A DNA stretch of 64,000 nucleotides from Cylicocyclus nassatus (taxonomy: Eukaryota; Nematoda; Chromadorea; Rhabditida; Strongylidae): assembly GCA_958299035.1 (NCBI GenBank), contig CATQJL010000316.1:18949676-19013675 (forward strand), given 5' to 3'. Each line of letters begins with the position of its first letter. The first letter of the stretch is position 1. Below the pieces are notes generated by a model. It was not told the DNA's origin. It did no database searches and worked only from the letters and a program-made list of their open reading frames with translations. Made by a program: the position numbers and the translations under genes. This document shows, piece by piece, positions 13,649 through 24,809 of this stretch.

Positions 13649-16013
13649 GGGGGGGGGGGGAGAAGGTACTGAGTGGACCCGACCAGAAAAGGAAATAAAC
13701 GTGAGAACACCGCTTTGTGCATAACACTCTGGCTCAGGGCTTTGTTTGTGACGCGACTACCGTGCGCGCCGGGAAAGCGCACTCGCACCTGGCTGGCGAC
13801 TAGTGCAAATAGGCGAGCAGGAAACTGGACACATCGATAGGAGAGGGGGGGGGGGAGGGTAGAAGAAACAGGCCTCCCGGAACCCGCGCTACGCAAAGCT
13901 ATTCACACTCCGCACCAGGATACGAGACTCACACTAAGCACTCTATAGCCACTTTTTGCCTCGCTGAGCGCGCACAAAAGTGAGAAGCCACTTTGAAAAA
14001 GCAATTTCCTTAGGAAAAAGTGTGGACACGAGATTTAATACGCAGTGCACTTGTGGAGACTGTGCTAAGTAAGTTTCTGGTTTTCCAGATTTTTACATTG
14101 GATTAGTCGGAATGCCGAATTGCTCACATACTATCCGGATCTGAGAGGATATTGGATGCGGGGTATGCGTGGAGGGGAGGGGGCGATGATCAAAGAAATT
14201 TGTTTTCCTTTGAAGCACCGAATTAGATTTAAGTGAGAATGTTTCCAGCAAAACATAATTTGCTATAAGTTGTAAACGTCATTACAGTAACCGTCGTACC
14301 GTAATCCTCTACACTTTGTAGTCATACGTCATACGGTAATCCTACCGTAATCTTAATGTACCTCTAATGTGTCTTGTTTTATAGGACTACGGTACTCGTA
14401 CAACAAGAGAATAAACGTGCAGAATTGTTAAAAATAACTTCGATTATTTAGCCGACAACAGGAAAATTATTTTCTGACCTACTTACGATAGCGATATGAT
14501 AGCAGGTATTGCAAAGATTTATTTATTTATTTATTGCTATGTGCAAAAACACTTATCAATAAACAAATAACAAGTAGATTAGCCGACCCTGCAGTTATAT
14601 GTATGTACCAAATATATGTACATCAAACGTCAAACTTGTTTAACTGCATTTTTTTTAATTTGGTAAACACTGACAAAATGTACCCTTTGCAAATAATAAT
14701 CCTGCACATGTGGTGTGTTGTTTTTTTTCCGAAAACTACTTGCAACGAATTTATGGTCTAGATCTTCCGAGAGCCACAAATGAAATCGTTGTTTCTGAAA
14801 TGGCTTGTGTCATATCAAGTCCAATAAATAAATTTTTGTTTTCGAACAGGAATGTGTCCTCCAATTCAAATCTAATATTTCAAACACAATGAGCTTAGAT
14901 GTACATATACTGCTCAGACGTGCTAGCTTCAATGTAATTTATTTATGTAGATAAAATTAGCAGGTCCCAGGCGGAACCCCCTTGGAAAAATTTCTTGCAG
15001 AGGGCTAATGCAGGAAAAATCACAAGTCAAGAACTTATAATAATATTCGGAGTTTCAAAGTCATAGGATTAATTTTAGAACACTGTAGAGCTATGAGAGG
15101 AAAATGTCTGAATCAACTCAACTACTAATTCTAATTAACCTAACCAAATAGCGACATAAAACGGGGATGGAGGAGGGGGGGGGGGGGAGGAGGGATGACA
15201 GGGGGGAAGAACATCACATTTTCCCTCAAGACCCAAGAAGCTTGAAATTTTGAAATTGCTTTTAGATTTTTTTTCATGAACGTCATTGTCATATAAAATC
15301 AATGTGCGTTTTTTAAAATCTACAAACTAATCGAAGAGGTTTCAAATACAAGCACAGGAACAGCGATACATTTCAGAAAGCCTGTAACTATTCCAATCAT
15401 ATACAAATTGTGGGATCAACAAAATTTTGCGACTTCTAGCCGACCTTTGTGTGACAGCTAATAGAAATAATTAGAGTGGTCCCATGAGCGTAGAGTTAGC
15501 CGGGACTATTATCCAGTAATTGCTCTTTGTCCTTATCGGAAATCCAGCAGCTAATTGCATTTACACACCAAATCACATACGCAGCACGGACAATAGCTGA
15601 ATCAATATGCGCTTCACTGAATAACCCTCTTTCTGCTCCCCCCCCCCCCCGTCCTCCACCTCCATCCATATACATTATCCTCACATCGCCTGACAATCCT
15701 GGTTCTCATTAGGCAAATTACATGCATGGTGTGCGAACACCATGCACACCATATATAGATCCCCTCTGATTCACCTCAATGGGGGAACGTCAGTGCGGGG
15801 GGGGGGGGGAAGAGGAGTAGAAGATGATGGTGATGGGTCAATGACAACTCAATACAAAATCAGGCCAATCTTAAAGGTATCTTGCGCTGAAAAGTGCTCT
15901 CCTCTTCGCAAAAGGACAAATTCAAGGACGCACAAATACAAAGTACGAAATCGGTTGCTTACAGAAGAATGATTGCGCTGGAAAAGGAAAGGGGAAGAGG
16001 AGGGGGGGGGGGG
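13649..16013. repeat. second cluster of poly-G/poly-C tracts
   Basis: G runs at 13649-13660, 13845-13855, 15175-15187, 15797-15809 and 16002-16013; a C run at 15638-15650. Isolated tracts occur at 9536-9548 (C13), 10951-10964 (G14), 20371-20384 (C14), 31352-31363 (C12), 32406-32414 (C9), 40915-40924 (G10), 41885-41893 (C9) and 45424-45434 (C11). Confidence 0.85.
14280..14405. repeat. isolated TACCGTAA-type repeats
   Basis: Several GTACCGTAATCCT and TACGGTAATCCTACCGTAAT motifs in both orientations, related to the 8.6-9.4 kb array. Confidence 0.5.
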
Positions 16014-16429
16014 AAGAAGGGGAGTTTGGAAAAATATTGAAGTGAAGGACTAATTTTGACCAGTCAATCAATAACTGTTATGCATACGTAAAAAATGTGT
16101 TCTTATAGCGCTGATCATAGACCCCTGACTGATAGACTGATATTTTTGGTGCTCTTGAATGGATCAATAATTAATTGATGCTTGATTGATTTGATTGAGG
16201 AGGGAGACCGAAGTTTGAAACGTTAATTAATAAAACATTTCGGGCTATCTTGTTCGATGGTGATAGCAATCATGAAGAATCGCGCTAAAGAAAATTCTGG
16301 ATTTCCGATTTTGACTGGTCTACCATGAGCCCGCTGCGGCTTTCTGCAAATGTGATTGTCTCATCTACCCATCGTATCTTAAAAAATGACACTACACTGC
16401 AAAAATGTAATATTTGTGATTAGTGTGAT

Positions 16430-16830
16430 TACTTTATGATTACGGTAGAACTTGACTAAGAGATTAACATTTAACATGCAGATCATGAATATCATGGCAA
16501 TTTTGCGAGGTAACGCCATCTTCCTGATTACGATTGGTATACGGTAGATGAATTGCAAACTTAAAACTGCTAAAAACTTTGTCATGGGCTGGGCTGATCA
16601 CGATTTCAGAGATGTTGATCATACTGATTTCACGATACCAGTTGTGCTTGAAGGTAAGAATTTTGGGTGCGTGGTTAGAGTAGGCATTACTCGATGAAAT
16701 TGCGAAAGAGTTCTTTTTGAGGGCCATCGACATTATGACTGTAGTCAGCATACTGAAGACTCTCCCATAATCAAAGTTCTGAGCAAATCTGTGATTTCGA
16801 TACCGTATAAGCACCGTATCCAAAAAATGG
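16430..16830. repeat. TACCGTA-type repeat units, mostly inverted
   Basis: GATTACGGTAG, GGTATACGGTAGATG and GATACCGTATAAGCACCGTA occur at about 16437, 16535 and 16799. The 119-codon - strand frame here is read through these units and is not supported as a gene. Confidence 0.45.
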
Positions 16831-17749
16831 TGCTATGCAAAAGCAGTAATCGCGATCAGTATCAATCAGTATTGCGTCGAATAACCTAAATTTATAAAAT
16901 TTTGAGCAAAATACGTGAATATTGACTTTCAATCTTTGTTAAATAAAAATTACCGATTTGGCGAAAATCCTTGAAGGCATTCTTCTAAAGCTGAAGCGAA
17001 TCAATGATTGATAGACTGATAAATCGATTGATTGATTAAATGGGAGACTAACGATTAGAGGAAGCGTTCAATATATGAAAGGATAAATGAATGGTTCTGC
17101 AGCACAATAGTGGAACGCCGATCTAGCTAAAGTTTACAATGCACGATAGCCGAACAATAAACTATTCGCGCAAGGTATATCGTCCATTTCATTGTAATGA
17201 CCGATGAGTCATACGTCCTTTAGCAGATTATGGCCACTATTGATGACGTCGCTGAATCTCGTCCTCGACAATTTTATGTCTGAAACATTGTGCTTTCTGC
17301 AAGGTTATGAATCACAGCTGGCAGCAGGGAATTATTCCAAAAAAATTTCTCAAAAATCAAAAAAGTTAGCGGGCCGTGGCTTTATATATATTTGTGAAAA
17401 CGAAATGAACATTATTCTCCCGCATCTTCAATCGAATCGCGCAGCGAATTAGGGAAAATTGTAAGAGCGCCGTAAAACCAAGGTGATTCCCGGTTGAGGT
17501 TATCGTCTCCGCCACTGCCGGGTAATGGCCCTTCACTCAAGGTTATAGCCTTAGATAGTAGTAAATGTACGGAATAAACCAAAGAGGAGATTGTTCGAAA
17601 TGAAGGGAAGGATAAAATCAAATTTTACAAGCATACTAATAAAAATCAGATATCGAACTTCTCATAATTCAAATAGGAACAGTTGTAGCACATTTAAAAC
17701 ATCAACATAGTCACCATTAAAACAGAGCGACAACCTTGACACAAGCTCC
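16831..17749. other. no gene seen
   Basis: Two open frames of 82 and 69 codons on opposite strands (17204-17452, 17412-17621) have no splice support or recognised motif. Confidence 0.4.
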
Positions 17750-17757
17750 GCCCATTC

Positions 17758-18964
17758 GGTACTTTTCCGTTATCCGGACCCATTTTTCAAAGAAGGATAT
17801 TGCTTTTTTTCTTGTACCATGTTTGGTCCCAGATGCATAGGAAGGAGTGCCAACCTTCTGTCACGTGTCAAAAAAATCTGGCATTCATCTACATGCCAGG
17901 TTTTACCAAGGTTTTGTTTTGAACTACCTAGCGACGTAAATTCAATCTGATTTAAGTCAATAATGACCCATTTTCAAATAAAGGATCTCATGTCAGAAAT
18001 GACTACTGTTATAATCTGAGACAAATCACCGGAACTTCGGCAGGACAAGCCAAATTTGCAGAAGTTCCGCAGGATTTTGTTCGCTACTGCAAAAATGAAA
18101 ACGTTGAAAATCGGAACCTCCGCGGGAGTTTCATGCCAAACTGGTTGAAAACCGGAACTTCCGCAGAACCTTCTTTGAAATCGTGCGAAAATTCCGAAAA
18201 ATGCCAGAGGCTCCACAGCACTTTGGCCTGCCAGAACTTCCGCAGGACTTTGAATGTGTTGTTTCGTGATGTTGCCTCGCCAACAACTAGAGTGCATTAT
18301 CGAACATGTCAGCCGCAGAGTAGAGGATAGTGGGTGGATCTCACAGTCAATAGAGTGACATTCAAATCTCGCTTCGGTATTCTCTTTTGCTGTTGTGGTT
18401 GGCATTCTTCGGAACTTCCGCAGGACCTCATTTCGGAACTTCCGCAGCACGTTTACGGAACTTCTGCAGGTGACTTCCGTAAGCGCTCTGCGGAAGTTCC
18501 GGTCATTTGTCTGAGATAATATCTTCATCCTGTTATCACTGAATAGATTAGATTTGCCCAGAATGAAGAAGTGTGCTAGAATGAATTCCATTATCCAAGC
18601 GGCGAAATAAGCGCCAGCGAAATACCGCAGTCTTTCCTGACTGAATTCGCATGGCTGAAAGTTTAAAAAGGAAGACAGGTTTGAATTATTGCTGAAAGCA
18701 AATAAGATGTTTTGCGATAAGTTCTAGACAGTTTTGCTTTTCTAGAAAACAGTTGAAAGGCTTTTAGGTGGTCACAAACGCTCTTTTACTTCACCGGAAA
18801 TGATTTCGAAAAGAACAAGTCAAAACGGACTAGAACGTCAAATTTTTCCTGATACGCGGCAGGAAGGCAGGCTTCGTAGAATCTACAAAAAATTATTCTT
18901 AGACTAACGAACGTATGTTATGAGAGCCCATCAAAGAAACGGGTCCGGATAACGGAAAAGTACC
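17758..18964. mobile_element. DNA transposon with 8-bp target duplication
   Basis: A 1207-bp element with inverted ends of at least 24 bp starting GGTACTTTTCCGTTATCC. It is flanked by a perfect 8-bp direct repeat GCCCATTC (17750-17757 and 18965-18972). An 8-bp duplication fits hAT, P or Merlin superfamilies; the GG terminus is not the usual hAT CA..TG. No transposase is recognisable, so it is non-autonomous. An inner inverted-repeat element sits at about 18011-18515. Confidence 0.85.
18011..18515. repeat. inverted-repeat element built from CGGAACTTCCGC iterons
   Basis: Outer ends read ATCTCAGACAAAT / ATTTGTCTGAGAT in inverted form. Within are about nine copies of CGGAACTTCCGCAGGA or its complement, at roughly 18030, 18060, 18112, 18151, 18230, 18410, 18434, 18456 and 18491. 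The motif is itself near-palindromic. The 205-codon - strand frame and two + strand frames are by-products of the iterons. Confidence 0.75.
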
Positions 18965-19079
18965 GCCCATTCTACTATGCGAGCCTAAAGGCAGCATACA
19001 GGCAGAATTTATGCTCAACGATTACCATCTAGTCTACAAGAAGGCTCGGGCAGTAAGACATCTGCGTTGGTGAGATCCC

Positions 19080-19300
19080 CTAATACGGCCTCTGAATGGG
19101 AAAAATGGACCTGCTGCCCGCAAAAGTGCTATCTCCACGCCCGCTCTGTCAAGTTCCGCCCGCCCAGGGACTAAAAGTCATCTGTGCGGGATGGAGCTCC
19201 CAGAAATTGGGTTTTTTAGGTAAACTTGCACATTTTGCATTTCATATCTGTAATCAGTGCGGAAAGGCTGGAATGACTAACATGAAAACGAAAATTTGGA
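19080..19300. repeat. diverged fragment of the AAAGGCAGCGTCC family interior
   Basis: Resembles the interior of the element at 38392-38818 (ATTGGGTTTTTTnAGG...CACATTTTG...GGAAAGG in the same order). Terminal repeats are not visible. Confidence 0.4.
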
Positions 19301-19545
19301 TGATGCTGTTTTCAAAAATTACTAATAGGCGATACCATGGATACATACAATATGGCCTGTTCGCCTCTACCCCTGCACAGGTATTAAGATGTGTAGGCCA
19401 CTCCGGTGGCTCATCAGCAGGGAAGAATGGCATGAATAAAAGACTACTGGTTTAGCCTTGAACGTTGCAATATTTGCACTCAAGGTTTTTATGCCATTCG
19501 GGTAAAGCAAAAAGTAATTATGATTCACGATCAGGTGCATAAAAA

Positions 19546-20360
19546 TCAAGTTTTTAGAGTTTGTGCTTGATGACCTAGTGTTTTTGAACAAATGAAGTTC
19601 CGAAAACTACGAAAAATACATTTGTTGAAAGTAAGGCATTTTATAAATGCACTCGCAACAATATCAGAATTATAATTAAGAGCATAGAATTTGCTTAGTC
19701 GCAGTAACGGTTGTTCAAAACTGTCAGAGTTTGCGCAAGTTCTGTAATTTCTTGAAATCTCACCGTATATAACAGCCATTTTCATAATGCTAACATAAGA
19801 GTTTCCGTGAGTAAATTTATTAACGAAAAAATCAAAGTAATCAGTTTTGTTATACTGTTCTGTGTATATTCTCTTATTTCTAATCATAATTTGCATATCG
19901 GAAAAGTTATAATTATATTCAAGTGTGAACTTTCTAGTTCCAAAATATTGTTATATGTACTGACCAGTATGTTCAAAATGCGAGTTTCACTTTGATTATG
20001 AATAATTAGTAAGTCATCCGTATATCTGTAAGGTCTAAATTTCGGGATGGTTAGAGCCATACACATATTCTAAGTAAGAAAGCGTTAGATCTACCAAGAC
20101 TGGGCTAGCATTAGCACCTTTTGGTTCAAAAACTTTTGCCCTATTTTGCTATAGCTGTTATCAAGCAGATAATCTAAAAGATAAATGATATCTTCTATTT
20201 TGTAGCTTCGCTGTCCAGTTTTGTCTGTAGAAATGTTAGAGTAGTAAACAGTTCTATCACTGCAAGTTATGTGATATAATATAATAATAATGTTATTAAT
20301 CTTTAATGTCATTCTGCCTTGAACAATATCAAATCTTTTTAGCAAATTTACGAGCAGCAA
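19546..20360 (-). pseudogene. broken reverse transcriptase of a Penelope-like (or related) retroelement
   Basis: Three consecutive - strand frames each carry one part of a reverse transcriptase, in the right order. 20360-20091 has the run-up to the nucleotide-binding block (IIYLLDYLLDN, then QKFLNQKV). A shifted frame at about 20108-20037 carries SPVLVDLTLSYLEYVYGS, ending in a stop. The next frame holds PYRYTDDLLIIHN, with the catalytic Y-T-D-D at about 20024-20013. 19896-19546 holds the thumb-side block (NKFTHGNSYVS, IYGEISRNYRTC). This spacing resembles Penelope-like and related non-LTR enzymes rather than LTR elements. At least two frameshifts and stops make it non-functional. No endonuclease domain or terminal repeat was identified. 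The family name is inference; reverse-transcriptase identity is well supported. Confidence 0.7.
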
Positions 20361-20392
20361 CTTTTTGAAACCCCCCCCCCCCCAGATTTACA

Positions 20393-21098
20393 TCAAAATG
20401 GAACTCCACAATCTGTTCACCATTCACACATTCATGTCCCAGACAATATTGCTGATATTGGAATTCGTTCTCGCAATTGTTGAAGATCGAATCACGCAAA
20501 GTGCGGCGGGGAATATTTGATAGAATTTTGATGAAAGAATAATAGAAGGGGGAGGGGGGAAGGACAGCCTATTTATGAAACCCTAGACATCAACAAAGAT
20601 CTTTGCCGAGTTTGATGCATAAACAAGCAACATTTGACAATTATTAGTATATGACAATACTTATTGAAAAATTAGTTCAAACTAGGCTCGAAGGAGTCCA
20701 CGAAAAGCTGTTTAGAAGTTCATCAAAATCGTTTCTATGGACAGGAAATACTTTCTAGGCCAGATACCACACTAGCTTGTCCTGGTTATTTCTCACCTTA
20801 CCTTTTTTTACTTTTTATATTACTCTCAGCCATTGTTACCATAAAAGTCATTATTGCCGCTATCAATGTTTGCTCTGCAGATTCCAAAATTATACTGGAA
20901 CGATCCGTTGGGAAAAATTCTGGGCGAAAAAGAATTTTGCGTTTGTTGCTCGCTTTTAGTTGCTAGAAAGGCAAAACCATAATACATTGAGCATGAGGTC
21001 ACGGTTAGAACGGTACAAATCACTATAAATTTTTGCGCAATCCAACTCGGTACATATTTTACAGTAATGGGGGTCTCGTAGACTTTTAGCACTTGCAT
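20393..21098 (-). CDS. possible two-exon gene, unknown membrane/secreted protein
   Basis: Not recognised. Exon a runs from the ATG at 21098 to a possible gtaaca donor at 20839 (86 codons plus one base). It encodes a hydrophobic segment (IAQKFIVICTVLTVTSCSMY) followed by a polar Asn/Ser/Gln-rich region. Exon b is an open frame of about 55-60 codons ending at 20393 before a gtaaat donor. It includes FNNCENEFQYQQYCLGHECV, whose spaced cysteines look extracellular. I could not place the acceptor of exon b with confidence; an aaatag near 20572 is the nearest. The G14 tract begins seven bases past the donor. Composition looks more protein-like than the surrounding noise, but chance cannot be ruled out. 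Confidence 0.25.
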
Positions 21099-21329
21099 AG
21101 TTTGACTCAATGTTTCCAGCAACTCTCAGCAAAAGTAAATAATACTTCCTCTGTTTCTTTGTTTCTTGAAAATACCATATTCTTGGATTTTAAAAGCTAA
21201 TTAAAAAACAAGGAAGAAAAAAAGGACTACCTCGGCAGAAGAGTAAAAGGAGTTGTACTCTAATGCTGAAATGATTTCTTCGCTACGACGCATGGGCTAG
21301 TATGAATACCCTGTAGTTTATACAGAAGA

Positions 21330-21763
21330 ATGATGAAACGACAAAGGAAAACCTTTCTTAAGTCTACAATGACGGAAAATCACGGATTGAATGTTTCGCC
21401 ATCTAACTTTTACAGCTATGTGAATTTATTGAGCAGCAGCATATATTATGTTAGCGCTATCAAAACTTATCATCAAGATGATTCAGCGAATTGCACTTTT
21501 ATTCCATATAGAGGATATGTAGATAGCATATCATTGTAGTTTGGTGCTGGATCATCTAGCAGGAACATCAGTTCACCTGTGTTACGCCTTTGAAGACCGT
21601 ACATTATTTACAAACCACTGAAATGGCTTACAAGGAAAGGATATTTGGTGACTACGGTTATGTGGAGTGCGATGTATACCATAAGGTGCACCTCGAAACG
21701 CAGATTCTAAATCTGTGCTCAAAAGCGAAACGATTATTTAAAGGCAGTTATGAACTTTTTTAG
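21330..21763 (+). CDS. possible two-exon gene, unknown, ~130 aa
   Basis: Not recognised. The first open frame, 21330-21518, ends at a possible gtagat donor. A 41-bp intron ends in atcatctag at 21559, and the second exon 21560-21763 is in phase and ends in TAG. The predicted product is about 130 aa, with cysteines around the junction (NCTFIPYRGY / QEHQFTCVTPLK) and a charged C-terminal part (MAYKERIFGDYGYVECDVYH). An alternative start is the ttttacag acceptor near 21415. The intron is at the lower size limit for nematodes and the donor is weak. It may be a fragment or pseudogene. Confidence 0.25.
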
Positions 21764-22029
21764 TAGAAAATTTGCACACTTTTAGGTAGTTAAAATCACC
21801 CAATTCGATCTATTTTACCGTTTGAAGCTTTTGATGAAAATCTTGAAAGGTGTAACGTTATATATACCTATTTAAACAATATTCATCATTTAAAGTGGAA
21901 AGAAAAAATTTTATCAATGATTTTCACCCTCCGCAGTAGGCAATTCATTTTTGAAAAAATAATGATAACTCCATCCAGGTTCTCGTTTCGCAGATAAGGA
22001 AAACAGTATTCGAACCAGCATTGAAAGGC

Positions 22030-22395
22030 GCTTTTTTCAATATGCAAACTATACTTGGGACCGAATCGAATAGAAATTCGATCATTCGAATAAAACATTC
22101 GAATATATTCGTATTCGAAAATCGATATTCGGAGTTCTTTCATTTTCGAATAATATTCGAAACTCGAATAATTGAGTAAACGGGGTTTCGAATAAAATTC
22201 GAAAACTCGAATAATCAAAAAACGAGGATTCGAATAAAATTCGAAAAGTCGAATAATCGAAAAACGAGGATTCGAATAAAATTCGAAAAGTCGAATGATC
22301 AAAAAACGGGGTTTCGAATATTTTATTTGAATGTTATTTGAATGTTTTATTCGAATGTTTATTCGAATTCCTATTCGAATGAACTCAGTATTCAG
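22030..22395. repeat. TTCGAA-rich satellite with ~42-bp units
   Basis: At 22160-22320 a 42-bp unit built around TTCGAATAAAATTCGAAAA repeats about three to four times; flanking sequence is scattered ATTCGAAT palindromes. Because the unit is a multiple of three it produces an open - strand frame (21886-22302) with repeating Phe-Glu-Tyr residues, which is not a gene. Confidence 0.8.
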
Positions 22396-23259
22396 ATTAT
22401 TCGACTTTGTTACAGAGCCAACTGCTGAGTATCAAGCTCACTTTGTCCGCGTTATTTTTTTCGCAAAATTCGTTAATGCATCTTTTGAACCTTTATGACC
22501 TTTGAACTGTATGGAATGTCGCATTCTTCCGATTGCTTGACAGTAAAAAATCCTATGTGGATTTTAATCGATGCTTTTCCGATCAATGTGATTGTTCGCA
22601 CTGCTATTGGCACCAAATCAGCAAAGAAGCTATCAAATTCAAGCTCATGTTCCAAGTTCATATATTGAAAGTGTTCTGAAATGCCTGTTCTTCTTTCTTT
22701 GCATTGCTCATGCTTTCGGTACGCAATGCCCACACTAGTGTGCACTCTTGCTTGCATAAGTTAATTGCACAACTGCCTCTATTCGCTACCTTAGAAGTTT
22801 TTTGCGAATTAGTGTATTTTGAGTAAAGGACATTGCGGTTATAGTGAAGGATTAGACGGTTTAGATCGTCGTACGCGATTTGCCACTTACGAGATGTCTT
22901 CAAATGTAACGCCAGCTTACCACAAATGTTTAGCGGGTACAACTCACCAAAAAGATAAATGCCCTGCATTCTGTGCTTTTAAAATAAGTTTTGGACAATT
23001 TGACGATTGCCAAATCGTCGCCACTGAAATGCCTGCAGTATGCCCGGGGCTATAGGGGCACTCGTGTTCTCTTCGCGGAATAAACCACATGCCTTCGTCC
23101 ACGACTAGCTTATATCACACAAGACGAAAGTCTCCGATGAACAGGTAATGTATCGTAGCATTTGTGGCGTTTAAGTACATATGTGACCACCGTTACTGCT
23201 TTAAAAGTTCGCACACCTAGCGCTATGAATCCGAACAGCTCGTTAGGTGAACACTTGAT
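22396..23259. other. uncertain; overlapping open frames on both strands
   Basis: Frames at 22473-22757 and 22658-22969 (-) and 22819-23055 (+) are moderately protein-like but overlap and carry no recognised motif or good splice sites. Confidence 0.3.
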
Positions 23260-23515
23260 CGATTTTTGGAGAAGTTTGAGCTATGGGGCTGGGAGTTGGT
23301 ACAAAGGGGTAAGTTAGGATGCTGATTATGAACTAAAATTTACTTTATTGATTTTGTCGATGTTTGGAAAATCTTGAGCTACGAGGTTGGGAGTTGGTAC
23401 AGGATGTAAATGAGGATGCTGATCAAAACCGAAATCTATTCTATCGACTTTAGCGATTTTTGGAAAATTTTGAGTAAGGAGTTGGTATAGGGGATACGAG
23501 GGTGCTAATTATGAA
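23260..23515. repeat. ~97-bp tandem repeat, three units
   Basis: Units begin near 23260, 23357 and 23455 and share TGAGCTACG, TGGGAGTTGGTACA and GATGCTGAT. The third is internally shortened. The same unit occurs once at 27770-27845. Confidence 0.65.
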
Positions 23516-23559
23516 TAGATCGGCTTTGGCCAATAGGTGGGCAATTTTGAGGTATGGTT

Positions 23560-23805
23560 GCTCTAGTTATTCGATAAATCATTCGAATATTTATTCGAAA
23601 TTCGACTTCCAATATTCGAATATATTTATTTATTCATTCGATATTTTTGATTTTCAGAATTTATTCGGAATTCATTCATTCGAGAATTTTTAAACCTCGA
23701 ATTTATTCGATGTTCGTTTATTCGAGATTTTTTATTTTCGAATTTATTCGATACTCATTCATTCGATGAAAAATTTTCGAATTACCCAAGTATAATGCAA
23801 ACCAT
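23560..23805. repeat. second ATTCGAA-rich block
   Basis: Dense ATTCGA, TTCGAATA and ATTCATTCG motifs, compositionally like 22030-22395 but without a clear unit length. The two blocks flank 1.2 kb that contains the ~97-bp repeat. Confidence 0.65.
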
Positions 23806-24808
23806 TATCAATGGCCGGGGTCGCCAAATATCTTCCCCTATTTAGTGATGCTTTTGAAGAGAAATTTGTCCTTACTTATCAACAGAATAACGGCAATTTT
23901 GTATTGCTCCAAGGCATCATTTAAGCTAGAAAATATGTATTAGGTTAGCTAATAAATAAGTTCAGTTGTTTCTGCGGCTATTACTGCTGTTCTCTAAATC
24001 CATTATAGCATGGAACGAAGCTTAGAAAGTCAAAGAATTGAGCTTTTGGAAGTTTAGCCATGATGCGTAACTGTCTTTACTGTTGAGAGAAAATTCTTAA
24101 TATTTGACATGTGATAGAGGAAACTTTAGAGTAGTTTCTCACAAAAAATCACGTATAGAAAGCAACAAGAAATTTATTATGATGACTTGCACGCCAAAAC
24201 GAACTTATTTTTTAGAAAAGCTAATAGTTCATCTCAAAAAACTACGATGTTAAAGCAGCTATAAACCTTTCGAGGGGCCTCTAGCAATAATGCACGACAT
24301 CACTGACAGGCACTCGCTTGATGCGTCAGACATTGACCAGGTTGATTTTGTTGCTAAGTAATGCACGAGTATCGTACATGCTTCTTTCTGGTGAAATGAG
24401 CATGTACGATGTCTGAAACACCATTCAAGAGAGGAAAGTCAAACTCAGAAGAGGTGATGGAGGGATTTTGTATATGAATAGAATGACCAAATACTATCGC
24501 AAGCCAGCCAAGGCCATTGATTGGCTTGCAGATGCCATCACTGCTGCTATGTGGTAATGACATCTAGTCATTGCAATCGTGACGATTCCAAGGAAAAAGA
24601 AAATTGTAGCTTTGGCCTGTTCGCAGCACGGAATGTCGATTAACTATAAGGAATACCTAACTCAAATGCAAACAATTCAACTGTCTGCGCTCATAAACCT
24701 ATCCCTAAGTCACAACCTACTTCCACGACTCGAAGGCGTCATAAGCTCGTCGTAAGGCAAACGCAGCGCACATTGCCTGCAAACGCAATATGCCGCAAGT
24801 TCGTTCGC
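23806..24808. other. no gene seen
   Basis: AT-rich sequence. A palindromic GTACATGCTT / GAGCATGTAC pair near 24376-24400 is the only local structure. Confidence 0.4.
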
Positions 24809-24809
24809 C

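Noticed and set aside
18011..18515. CRISPR-like array
   Set aside because: Motifs are near-palindromic, irregularly spaced and in both orientations, within a eukaryotic transposon; no repeat-spacer regularity.
17974..18591. 205-codon - strand frame, the longest in the window
   Set aside because: It is read through the CGGAACTTCCGC iterons and transposon sequence; no domain and no codon bias apparent.
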